Positions 1 through 5,377 of a stretch of 7,572 bases of DNA are shown here, one piece after another; positions within the stretch are counted from its first letter, which is position 1, and every line of letters starts with the position of its first letter. Under the pieces are notes generated by a model. The model ran no database searches. It worked only from the letters and a program-made list of their open reading frames with translations, and was not told the DNA's origin. This stretch comes from Planctomycetota bacterium (lineage in GTDB: Bacteria > Planctomycetota > UBA1135 > UBA2386), in NCBI GenBank assembly GCA_947455805.1, contig CANGSN010000135.1:1-7572 (forward strand). The letters are read 5' to 3'. Both the position numbers and the translations under genes were made by a program.

Positions 1-1190
1 CGATCGCTGCGGCACGGCGCGCCGGTCTTGATCTGGCCGGTGCCGCAGGCGACCGCGAGGTCGGCAATGGTGTTGTCCTCCGACTCGCCCGAGCGGTGCG
101 ACATGATGGCGCGCATGCCGGCCTTGTGCGCCATGTCGATCGCTTCCAGCGTCTCGGTCAGCGTGCCGATCTGGTTGACCTTGATCAGGATCGCGTTGCC
201 GGCCTTCTCGGTGATGCCGCGCTGCAGGCGCTCGGTGTTGGTGACGAACAGGTCGTCGCCGACCAGCTGCGTCTTGCCGCCGATCGCCGTGGTCAGCGCC
301 TGCCAGCCCTTCCAGTCGTCCTCGGCCATGCCGTCCTCGATCGAGAAGATGGGGAACTGGCTGCACCAGCTCTGGTAGAGCTCGACCATGCCCTTGCTGT
401 CCAGGGTCTTGCCTTCGCCTTCGAGCGTGTACTTGCCCTTGTCGAACAGCTCGGTGACCGCGGCGTCGAGCGCCAGCACCAGGTCGCTGCCGGCCTTGTA
501 GCCAGCCTTCTTGATCGCCTGCAGGATGATCTCGAACGCGGCGGCGTTCGACTCGAGGTTCGGCGCGAAGCCACCTTCGTCGCCGACCGCGGTCATCAGC
601 TTCTTCGCCTTCAGCTCGGCCTTCAGCGCGTGGAAGACCTCGACGCCCATGCGCAGGCCTTCCTTGAAGCTCGAAGCACCGACCGGCATCACCATGAACT
701 CCTGGAAGTCGACGTTGTTGTCGGCGTGCGCGCCGCCGTTCAGGATGTTCATCATCGGCACCGGCAGCCGGCGCGCCTTGGCGCCACCGACGTAGCGCCA
801 CAGCGGCATGCCGACCTCGTTGGCGACCGCCTTGGCGGTGGCCAGCGACGCGCCGAGGATCGCGTTGGCGCCGAGCTTGCCCTTGTTCTTGCTGCCGTCG
901 GCTTCGCGCAGCAGCGTGTCGACCAGGAACTGGTCCTCCGCCGGCACGCCGAGCAGCGCTTCGCTGATCGCGCCGTTGACGTTGGCGACCGCCTTGCTCA
1001 CGCCCTTGCCGAGGTAGCGCTTCTTGTCGCCGTCGCGCAGCTCGACCGCCTCGTGCGCGCCGGTGCTGGCGCCGGACGGCACGATCGCACTGCCGTGCGC
1101 ACCGGACTCCAGTTCGACTTCGACTTCGACGGTGGGGTTGCCGCGGCTGTCCAGGACTTCGCGGCCTTGCACGGAGACGATGGTGGTCAT
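1..1190 (-). CDS. eno: Enolase (phosphopyruvate hydratase), 3' end cut by window edge
   Basis: Enolase converts 2-phosphoglycerate to phosphoenolpyruvate in glycolysis and gluconeogenesis, and is a cytoplasmic enzyme. Reading leftward from the ATG at 1190, the frame is open for 396 residues to the window edge; the family is about 430 long, so roughly 30 C-terminal residues are missing. The start MTTIVSVQGREVLDSRGNPT is typical. Residues expected from the E. coli enzyme are present: mobile-loop Ser42 (SGAST), His155 in NGGAHADNNVDFQEF, Glu164, Glu205 (GDEGG), Mg ligands Asp242, Glu285 (SIEDG) and Asp312 (GDDLF), Lys337 (ILIKVNQ), His365-Arg366-Ser367 (SHRSGE) and Lys388 (GQIKTGAPCRSD). There is no SD before the ATG. 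The start overlaps the stop of the upstream small ORF as ATGA, so translation probably depends on coupling. Identification is essentially certain; only the 3' end is unseen. Confidence 0.98.
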   Translation of the reverse strand, partial: MTTIVSVQGREVLDSRGNPTVEVEVELESGAHGSAIVPSGASTGAHEAVELRDGDKKRYLGKGVSKAVANVNGAISEALLGVPAEDQFLVDTLLREADGSKNKGKLGANAILGASLATAKAVANEVGMPLWRYVGGAKARRLPVPMMNILNGGAHADNNVDFQEFMVMPVGASSFKEGLRMGVEVFHALKAELKAKKLMTAVGDEGGFAPNLESNAAAFEIILQAIKKAGYKAGSDLVLALDAAVTELFDKGKYTLEGEGKTLDSKGMVELYQSWCSQFPIFSIEDGMAEDDWKGWQALTTAIGGKTQLVGDDLFVTNTERLQRGITEKAGNAILIKVNQIGTLTETLEAIDMAHKAGMRAIMSHRSGESEDNTIADLAVACGTGQIKTGAPCRSD

Positions 1191-1411
1191 GAGGACGGCA
1201 AGGGATAGCGGGCGAGCCGCGGCCCTGGCAAGGCTGCTGTTGGCCCGCTCGCCCGGGCCGGACGGCGGGCGAGCGCGTCGAACGCTTCGGCCAGCCGGCA
1301 CTGCGAGCAGCCGCAGGCCGCGCACACATCGCCCGGATCGTCGTCGTCGTCGTCCATCACCAGTGCTGCCGCGCGCCGGCCCGACGCGCCAATCCCGCTT
1401 CGTTTGCCCAT
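1187..1411 (-). CDS. Small cysteine-cluster protein (74 aa) coupled to enolase, unknown function
   Basis: I do not recognise this protein. The ORF starts at ATG 1411 and encodes 74 residues. An arginine-rich start (MGKRSGIGASGRR) is followed by six aspartates (residues 20-25), then the cluster C30-x2-C33-x-C35-x2-C38 (CAACGCSQC), a short amphipathic stretch LAEAFDALARR, and a Pro/Ala/Arg-rich tail. Four closely spaced cysteines suggest metal binding (Zn or Fe-S), but this is inference. Two things argue that it is real. An AGGAG lies 7 nt before the ATG, better than the sites of most neighbours. Its TGA also overlaps the enolase ATG by the classic ATGA, while enolase lacks its own SD. Against it: it is short, GC-rich DNA makes chance ORFs common, and the last ~20 residues look low-complexity. 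Met19 is an alternative start. It may act as a leader for enolase expression, as a small metal protein, or both. Confidence 0.6.
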   Translation of the reverse strand: MGKRSGIGASGRRAAALVMDDDDDDPGDVCAACGCSQCRLAEAFDALARRPARASGPTAALPGPRLARYPLPSS

Positions 1412-1418
1412 GTCGCCT

Positions 1419-1423
1419 CTCCT
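1419..1423 (-). promoter_or_regulatory. Strong Shine-Dalgarno site for the small ORF/eno pair
   Basis: On the minus strand AGGAG lies 7 nt before the ATG at 1411. It is the only good ribosome binding site between upp and enolase and supports the start at 1411. It sits directly against the base of the hairpin at 1423-1446, sharing one base with it. Confidence 0.65.
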
Positions 1424-1446
1424 GCGCCGGCAACCGCCGGAACGCA
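1423..1446 (-). other. Hairpin between upp and the small ORF/eno pair
   Basis: The arms CCGGC (1427-1431) and GCCGG (1436-1440) enclose a 4-nt loop. The stem is extended by TGCG (1423-1426) pairing with CGCA (1443-1446) across a 2-nt AA bulge, giving 9 bp. It lies in the 97-bp gap (1412-1508) after the upp stop. No T-run follows in the leftward direction; the SD of the next gene follows instead. It may be a weak terminator or attenuator for upp, an RNA processing site, or a stem affecting access to the SD. I see no convincing sigma-70-type promoter in this gap. Confidence 0.4.
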
Positions 1447-1508
1447 GGGAGATGGCACGACGGACCCGAACTTCCGACGCGAACGTGCGCAGGATTTCGC
1501 GGCGCGGC

Positions 1509-2291
1509 TCACACCCAGCTGTTGGTCAGCAGTTCGCCCATGCCGCCCGCACCCGGCACGATGTACTGCACGTCGGTGAGCCCGCGTTCTTCGTCCGGGT
1601 AGGTGCCCGGCGGGCTGGCCAGCGCGCGCTCGCTCGACAAGCCGCGGTCGAGCCGGCCGCCGTAGACGCGCAGGCCGGGGTGCGACGAGGTGACGCGGCG
1701 CACCGCTTCCGGCGTCACCATCAGGTGGGCGGCGACGAAGCCTCTGGGCCCTGGGCCGCCGAGTTCGCGGTAGACCTCGAACGCGCGGCAGACGGTGCCG
1801 CCGGTGGCTCCCATCGGGTCCGGCACCAGCACGATGGCGTCGTCGACCGGCCCGCCGATCTTGCTGCCGTCCAGGCGCACGCCGGTGACATGGTGCTGGG
1901 CGTCGGTGACGCGCGACATGTTCAGGAAGTCGAGGCGCACGTTCGCCGGCGGCAGCACCTCGATGGCGGCCTCGTAGCAGGCCTGGGCGGGCAGGATGCC
2001 GGCGCGGATCACCGCGCAGATGACGAGCTTCGTCTCGCGGCACAGGAAGTCGCCCTGCACGAACGCGCGCGGCTCCTGCGTCGTCATGCGGGTCGGCGCC
2101 CGCTGCGCGCGCCGCGGGAACTCGCGCGCGAGCACTTCCTGCAGCAGCCGTTGGTAGCCGGTGCGCACGAGGCCGGGGATCTCGGCGGTGCCGGTGCTGG
2201 GGCTGCCGATGCGCTGCAGCAGCGTCGCCAGGAACGGGTCGTCGAACAGCACGACGTCCGGGCCGTAGTGGTGGGCGAGCAGGTTGGCCAT
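1509..2291 (-). CDS. upp: Uracil phosphoribosyltransferase family protein
   Basis: This family makes UMP from uracil and PRPP in cytoplasmic pyrimidine salvage. The protein has 260 residues against about 208 for E. coli Upp. The PRPP loop is clear: VLVPDPMGATGGT (residues 154-166), matching the VDPMLATGGS type. ICAVIRAGILPAQ (91-103) corresponds to the conserved VPILRAGLGM block. SSHPGLRVYGGRLDRGLS (202-219) matches the strand before the uracil site, and the C-terminus carries TDVQYIVPGAGGMGELLTN, the uracil-binding hood. Two differences from short Upp are an N-terminal extension and an insert of about 18 residues (220-237) between DRGLS and GLTDVQYIVPG. The ATG at 2291 is preceded by GAGG with a 10-nt spacer, overlapping the stop of the DUF2442 gene, 12 bp upstream and in the same frame. 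The family is very likely; uracil as substrate is probable rather than certain because of the insert. Confidence 0.88.
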   Translation of the reverse strand: MANLLAHHYGPDVVLFDDPFLATLLQRIGSPSTGTAEIPGLVRTGYQRLLQEVLAREFPRRAQRAPTRMTTQEPRAFVQGDFLCRETKLVICAVIRAGILPAQACYEAAIEVLPPANVRLDFLNMSRVTDAQHHVTGVRLDGSKIGGPVDDAIVLVPDPMGATGGTVCRAFEVYRELGGPGPRGFVAAHLMVTPEAVRRVTSSHPGLRVYGGRLDRGLSSERALASPPGTYPDEERGLTDVQYIVPGAGGMGELLTNSWV

Positions 2292-2301
2292 GCGCTGGCT
2301 G

Positions 2302-2305
2302 CCTC
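2302..2305 (-). promoter_or_regulatory. Shine-Dalgarno site for upp, overlapping the DUF2442 stop
   Basis: TGAGG on the minus strand combines the DUF2442 stop codon with a GAGG ribosome site 10 nt before the upp ATG. This suggests ribosomes finishing DUF2442 can restart on upp, and supports the start at 2291. Confidence 0.5.
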
Positions 2306-2576
2306 AGACCGCGCGACGCGACGACCGGGGGGCGGCCGCGCCGCGCAACAACCCGGCAACGCTCAGATCCTCGTCGAGGTCGGGCCAGTGGATCCCTTGC
2401 CCCTCGCCGAGCAGGCGGAAGTTCTGGCGCTGGTTCGGCTCGGCGTGCAGCAGGCGAGGGAACCATGCGAGTGGCACCGCGAGGCGGCGGCCATCCGCGA
2501 GATCGACCAGGATCTCGTCGTCGCCGATGGCGACGCGCACGGCGCGGGGATCGACGTCAGGCCCGGAAGTAGTCAC
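2304..2576 (-). CDS. DUF2442 domain protein
   Basis: A 90-residue protein of the DUF2442 family, whose biochemical role is not established. The signature is GIHWPDLDEDLSVAGLLRG (residues 61-79), the usual G-x-x-IHWPxLDEDISVxGLL ending of the family. The N-terminal part (about 15-45) is a small beta-rich domain with LADGRRLAVPLAWFPRLLHA. The start is a GTG at 2576, preceded by GGAGG with a 6-nt spacer, a strong site. It overlaps the end of the DUF4160 gene by 20 bp, so the two are very likely translated as a coupled pair. DUF4160 and DUF2442 genes commonly occur side by side and have been considered toxin-antitoxin-like in context-based discussions; I recall no firm experimental proof. A tail of about 11 residues (AAPRSSRRAV region) follows the domain. 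Confidence 0.9.
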   Translation of the reverse strand: MTTSGPDVDPRAVRVAIGDDEILVDLADGRRLAVPLAWFPRLLHAEPNQRQNFRLLGEGQGIHWPDLDEDLSVAGLLRGAAAPRSSRRAV

Positions 2577-2793
2577 GCCAAGCCTCCAGGAAGCGCATGC
2601 GGTGGGTGATCACGTGTTCCTCGAGGCGGCGGAGTTCACGTCCGCTGAAGCGACTCGAGGATGCCAAGGCTACCGGTTCCAGCCAGAACTTCGCCAGCGC
2701 ATCGCCTTGCTCGATGTGGATGTGCGGAGGTTCGGAACCTTCGTTGGAGAAGAAGAAGAACCTCGTCGAGCCGATGCGAAGGATGGTCGGCAT
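2557..2793 (-). CDS. DUF4160 domain protein
   Basis: A 78-residue protein that matches the DUF4160 family over its whole length. It begins MPTILRIGSTRFFFFSNEGS, followed by EPPHIHIEQGD (residues 21-31), AKFWLEPVALASS (34-46) and a C-terminal helix GRELRRLEEHVITHRMRFLEAWRDYF. The PHIH motif is the family hallmark; whether it binds metal or has catalytic use is unknown to me. The start at ATG 2793 is fixed by the family N-terminus and by GAGG 8 nt upstream (2802-2805). The frame remains open much further upstream, but only as antisense to the MBL gene. Its 3' end overlaps the DUF2442 start by 20 bp. It is first of a leftward group with DUF2442 and upp, transcribed divergently from the MBL gene across a 120-bp region. 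Confidence 0.9.
   Translation of the reverse strand: MPTILRIGSTRFFFFSNEGSEPPHIHIEQGDALAKFWLEPVALASSSRFSGRELRRLEEHVITHRMRFLEAWRDYFRA
2583..2587 (-). promoter_or_regulatory. Shine-Dalgarno site that decides the GTG start of DUF2442
   Basis: GGAGG on the minus strand lies 6 nt before the GTG at 2576, inside the end of the DUF4160 gene. It supports the non-ATG start and the 20-bp overlap. Confidence 0.6.
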
Positions 2794-2913
2794 GCAGATC
2801 GCCTCGTTGCCATGGCACGCAATGGCCCGACCATAGCGGCCGCACGAGGAGACCTCACGCTGGCTTGCTGCCGGCCTGATGCACCTGCAGCGAGCTGTCG
2901 CTATGGTCCCCCG
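2794..2913. promoter_or_regulatory. Divergent intergenic region between DUF4160 and the MBL gene
   Basis: This 120-bp gap must hold promoters for two outward transcripts unless they are driven from within genes. I see no convincing -35/-10 pair in either direction. It contains a perfect 10-bp palindrome TGCCATGGCA (2808-2817), just upstream of the DUF4160 ribosome site, and a 10-bp inverted repeat (2829-2838 and 2899-2908) with TATGGT at its core. No SD precedes the MBL start at 2914, so that gene may be leaderless or weakly initiated. Confidence 0.55.
2829..2908. repeat. 10-bp inverted repeat, arms 2829-2838 and 2899-2908
   Basis: GACCATAGCG at 2829-2838 is the exact reverse complement of CGCTATGGTC at 2899-2908, with 60 bp between. 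The left arm lies 35 bp upstream of the DUF4160 start and the right arm ends 5 bp before the MBL start. It could be a pair of operator half-sites or matching promoter elements on opposite strands. Its exactness is seen in the sequence; its function is inferred. Confidence 0.45.
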
Positions 2914-4710
2914 ATGCTCGTCACCGCCATTGCCGCACTGTTCGCGGCCTGTGCGCCCCAAGGCAGCCAGGCCGATGCGCCCGTGGGCCTCACCGTGGTG
3001 GTGGTCGACGTCGGCCAGGGCGACGGCATCGTGGTGCGCGCGCCGAACGGCACCGTGCACCTCGTCGACGCCGGGCCGAACGGCCAGGGCACGGCGCGCA
3101 TGCTGCCGGCGATCGCGCAGCTGGCGCCCACGGGCTACGGGTCCACGTTCTTGTCGCACTTCCACGAGGACCACGCCGGCGGCCTCGACGAAGTGCTGAA
3201 CGCGCTGCCGCTGCAGACCGCCTACGACCGCGGCGACCTGAACCGGCCGACGACGCTGACCGTCAACAACTACCTGGCCGCCGCCGGCAGCCGCCGCCAG
3301 CAGGTGTCGCTCGGTGCCGTCTACCAGCTCGGCGGCGGCGCGACGATGACGGTGATCGCCTACGACGGCAACGTGCTCGGTGGCGCGTTCGTCGACCCGA
3401 CGGCCTCGGCGCAGGAGGAGAACTCGCGGTCGGTGGTGCTGCGCCTGGACTACGGCCTGTTCTCGATGTGGTTCGGCGGCGACCTGACCGGCGGCGCCAG
3501 CAGCACCGCCGACGTCGAGGGCCCGGCGAGCCTCGCCTGCGGCGACATCGACGTCTACAAGCTGAACCACCACGGCTCGAACACGTCGACCAGCCTGAAC
3601 CTGATCAGCCGGTTGGCGCCCGAACTCGCGGTGGTCAGCTGCGGCGCCGGCAACTCGTTCGGCCACCCGACGGCGAACGTCGTCAACCGCCTGAACCAGG
3701 CAGCGGCGGCGCGCGCGCTGCTCAGCACGACGACCGGCAGCGCCAGCACGATCGGCTTCGGTGTCGCCGGCTCGATCCGCATCGACACCGACGGCCGCCG
3801 CTACCGCGCTGCCGCCAGCAACGGCAGCTTCCTCGACTTCTGGTGCGACGAGGTGGCGACGCCGCCGGTCGCGGTCGGCGAGCTGAAGATCAGCGAGGTG
3901 CACCGCAACCCGGCGAACGTGCCCGACACCAACGGCGAATACGTCGAGGTCGTCAACGTCGGCAGCAAGCCGCTCGGCCTGCGCGGCGTGCGCCTGGTCG
4001 AAGGCAGCAACACGATCACGCTGGCGAGCAACTTCGTCGCCGTGCCCGGCCGTCCGCTGCTGTTCCAGGTCGACGGCGCGCCGACCCGCAACGGCAACCA
4101 GCCGCTCGGCGTCGTCCTGCCGTTCAACACCGTTTCGCTCGCCGACACCACCGACACGGTGGCGCTGACGCAGGGCATCACCACGCTCGACCAGGTCGCC
4201 TACACGACCGGGTTCCCCGGCGGCAGCGGTGTCGCCGCCGAACGGCGCGACCTGTTCTCTGCGCAGACGCCGGCGAACTACGCGGCGGCGGTGGCGGCGT
4301 TCGGTGCGGGCGACCTCGGCACGCCGGGGACGACGAACAGCGCCGACACCACGGTGCATCCGGTGCAGTGCGGCGTCACCGTCGACAGCACCCGCTTCAC
4401 GCTGCACGCGACGGCGCTCGACCACGGCGGCGTCTTCCTCAGCGTGCTGGCGCTGGCGAACGCCGACGCGCCGTCGATCCCGTTCGGCGGGGCGCTGATC
4501 CCGCTGGCCTTCGACGCGATGCTGCAGGCGTCGCTGACCGTGCCCGGCTTCGTCGCCCTGATGCCGCCCGGCGGCTACCGCAGCCTCGACGTCGCCATCC
4601 CGCAACCCAACCCCGTGGCCGGCCTGCCGTTCTTCGCCGCGCACGTGATCCTCGACTTCTCCTTCCAAGTCCCCGGCGTGTCGCCGGCGGTGCCGTTCGT
4701 ACTCCCGTGA
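2914..4710 (+). CDS. Exported ComEC-like metallo-beta-lactamase with lamin-tail domain
   Basis: The protein has 598 residues. Residues 1-20 look like a short export signal (MLVTAIAALFAACAPQGSQA, cleavage possibly before Asp21), although the N-terminus has no positive charge; FAAC is only a poor lipobox. Residues ~25-300 are a ComEC/Rec2-type MBL hydrolase: VVVDVGQGDGIVV (29-41), VDAGP (51-55), metal motif SHFHEDH (81-87; His82, His84, Asp86, His87), ENSRSVVLRLDYG with FGGD (187-190), LNHHGSNTS (217-225) and NSFGHP (247-252). Residues ~321-475 form a lamin-tail domain (LKISEVHRNP, GEYVEVVNVG, LRGVRL, TLDQVAY). Residues ~480-598 are an unassigned beta-rich module. In bacteria the lamin-tail domain is known to accompany membrane-associated or secreted hydrolases of MBL and other phosphoesterase types. 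The likely role is a secreted nuclease or phosphodiesterase; the competence channel part of ComEC is absent. ATG 2914 is the only sensible start. The gene overlaps hpt by GTGA. Confidence 0.88.
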   Translation: MLVTAIAALFAACAPQGSQADAPVGLTVVVVDVGQGDGIVVRAPNGTVHLVDAGPNGQGTARMLPAIAQLAPTGYGSTFLSHFHEDHAGGLDEVLNALPLQTAYDRGDLNRPTTLTVNNYLAAAGSRRQQVSLGAVYQLGGGATMTVIAYDGNVLGGAFVDPTASAQEENSRSVVLRLDYGLFSMWFGGDLTGGASSTADVEGPASLACGDIDVYKLNHHGSNTSTSLNLISRLAPELAVVSCGAGNSFGHPTANVVNRLNQAAAARALLSTTTGSASTIGFGVAGSIRIDTDGRRYRAAASNGSFLDFWCDEVATPPVAVGELKISEVHRNPANVPDTNGEYVEVVNVGSKPLGLRGVRLVEGSNTITLASNFVAVPGRPLLFQVDGAPTRNGNQPLGVVLPFNTVSLADTTDTVALTQGITTLDQVAYTTGFPGGSGVAAERRDLFSAQTPANYAAAVAAFGAGDLGTPGTTNSADTTVHPVQCGVTVDSTRFTLHATALDHGGVFLSVLALANADAPSIPFGGALIPLAFDAMLQASLTVPGFVALMPPGGYRSLDVAIPQPNPVAGLPFFAAHVILDFSFQVPGVSPAVPFVLP

Positions 4711-5273
4711 AGTTCCCTGCGTTCAAGGTCCTGTTCCCGAACGAGCTGATCCTGCGCCGCGCGCAGGAGCTGGCCCGCCAGATCCACGTCGCCACCGCCC
4801 CCGAGCCGCCGATGCTGGTCGCGGTCATCGAAGGCGCCCGGCCGTTCGCGCGGCTGCTGCAGAAGTTCGTGCCCGGCTCGCTGCCGGTGCACGAGGTGCG
4901 CGCACAGTCCTACGCCGGCACGCAGAGCAGCGGCAAGGTGACGATCACCACCGGCGCCGACCTGCCGGTGCGTGGCCGACACGTGCTGCTGCTCGAGGAC
5001 ATCGTCGACACCGGCCGCACGATCGCGGCGCTGCAGGAGCACTTCCTTGCCAAGGGCGCGCGGAGTTGTCGGGTGGCGTCGCTGCTCAGCAAGCCGTCGC
5101 GGCGCGTGGTGCCGGTGACGATCGACTTTCTCGGCTTCGAGATCCCCGACGAGTTCGTGCTCGGCTTCGGCATGGACCTCGACGGCCGCTACCGCGAACT
5201 GCCGGACGTCGTGGTCTACGACGCGGCGGTCGAGCGGGAGTTCCAGGCGCAGGCCACCGCCACGCAAGCCTGA
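4707..5273 (+). CDS. hpt: Hypoxanthine phosphoribosyltransferase
   Basis: The enzyme transfers ribose 5-phosphate from PRPP to hypoxanthine (often also guanine) in cytoplasmic purine salvage. It has 188 residues, within the usual 175-190 range. The hallmarks are in order: VAVIEGARPFARLL (residues 38-51), the flexible-loop block EVRAQSYAGTQSSGKV (63-78) with the Ser-Tyr pair, the PRPP loop VLLLEDIVDTGRT (93-105) with its acidic pair Glu97-Asp98, and the purine-site C-terminus GFEIPDEFVLGFGMDLDGRYRELPDVVVYD (143-172). The GTG at 4707 is chosen because it gives a family-like N-terminus (KFPAFKVLFPNE) and overlaps the MBL stop as GTGA. There is no clear SD, so translational coupling is likely. 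No residue needed for catalysis is visibly missing. A hairpin follows 5 nt after the stop. Confidence 0.95.
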   Translation: MKFPAFKVLFPNELILRRAQELARQIHVATAPEPPMLVAVIEGARPFARLLQKFVPGSLPVHEVRAQSYAGTQSSGKVTITTGADLPVRGRHVLLLEDIVDTGRTIAALQEHFLAKGARSCRVASLLSKPSRRVVPVTIDFLGFEIPDEFVLGFGMDLDGRYRELPDVVVYDAAVEREFQAQATATQA

Positions 5274-5278
5274 GTTGG

Positions 5279-5305
5279 AACCTGCCTGAGATGGTCAGGC
5301 GGGTT
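5279..5305 (+). terminator. Hairpin 5 nt after hpt, candidate terminator
   Basis: AACCTGCCTGA (5279-5289) pairs with TCAGGCGGGTT (5295-5305) as 11 bp including one G-T wobble, around a 5-nt loop GATGG. The position directly after the hpt stop fits a terminator. No T-run follows, so it would be of the GC-rich, U-poor kind or rely on Rho. Confidence 0.55.
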
Positions 5306-5311
5306 GGCTCT

Positions 5312-5345
5312 CAGAGGCTGAGAGAGAATCCTCTCGAAGCCTCTG
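5312..5345. other. Symmetric hairpin with GA/GA internal loop
   Basis: CAGAGGCT (5312-5319) pairs with AGCCTCTG (5338-5345). A symmetric GA/GA mismatch follows (5320-5321 with 5336-5337), then GAGAG (5322-5326) with CTCTC (5331-5335) and a 4-nt loop AATC. Tandem GA mismatches within a stem are typical of folded RNA read in this direction, although chance cannot be excluded. A competing shorter stem, CTCTCAG-AGG-CTGAGAG (5308-5324), uses part of the same bases. Confidence 0.5.
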
Positions 5346-5346
5346 C

Positions 5347-5366
5347 GCGGCTGCGAACGCAGCCGC
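5347..5366. other. Perfect 8-bp GC-rich hairpin with 4-nt loop
   Basis: GCGGCTGC (5347-5354) pairs with GCAGCCGC (5359-5366) around the loop GAAC. It is one base from the end of the preceding hairpin and forms part of a row of four stems between hpt and the peptidase gene. It could serve as a terminator stem for either direction, but no T-run flanks it. Confidence 0.5.
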
Positions 5367-5377
5367 CAAACATGCTG

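Noticed and set aside
96..1208. 370-residue open frame on the plus strand
   Set aside because: It is antisense to enolase, with His/Asp/Arg-rich composition typical of GC-rich shadow frames and no recognisable domain.
1357..2466. 369-residue open frame on the minus strand and 401-residue frame on the plus strand (1404-2609)
   Set aside because: Both overlap upp in other frames. They are low-complexity Arg/Ala/Pro- or His-rich sequences, while the upp frame has clear family motifs.
2901..2908. TATGGT as a -10 box for the MBL gene
   Set aside because: It would lie only a few bases before the start codon, and no matching -35 is found at a suitable distance.
2284..2913. 210-residue upstream extension of the MBL frame
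   Set aside because: It runs antisense through DUF2442 and DUF4160 with shadow composition. The signal peptide and catalytic domain begin at 2914.
2916..2943. Lipoprotein signal on the MBL protein
   Set aside because: FAAC has Phe at -3 and the N-terminus lacks basic residues, so a lipobox cannot be supported; ordinary secretion is the safer reading.
2557..4668. 703-residue minus-strand frame that contains DUF4160 at its end
   Set aside because: All but the last 78 residues are antisense to the MBL gene. The family N-terminus MPTILRIG and an SD place the true start at 2793.
3468..4706. Long plus-strand extension in frame with hpt
   Set aside because: It overlaps the MBL gene in another frame with Arg/Gln/Pro-rich noise. 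HPRT homology begins at the GTG at 4707.
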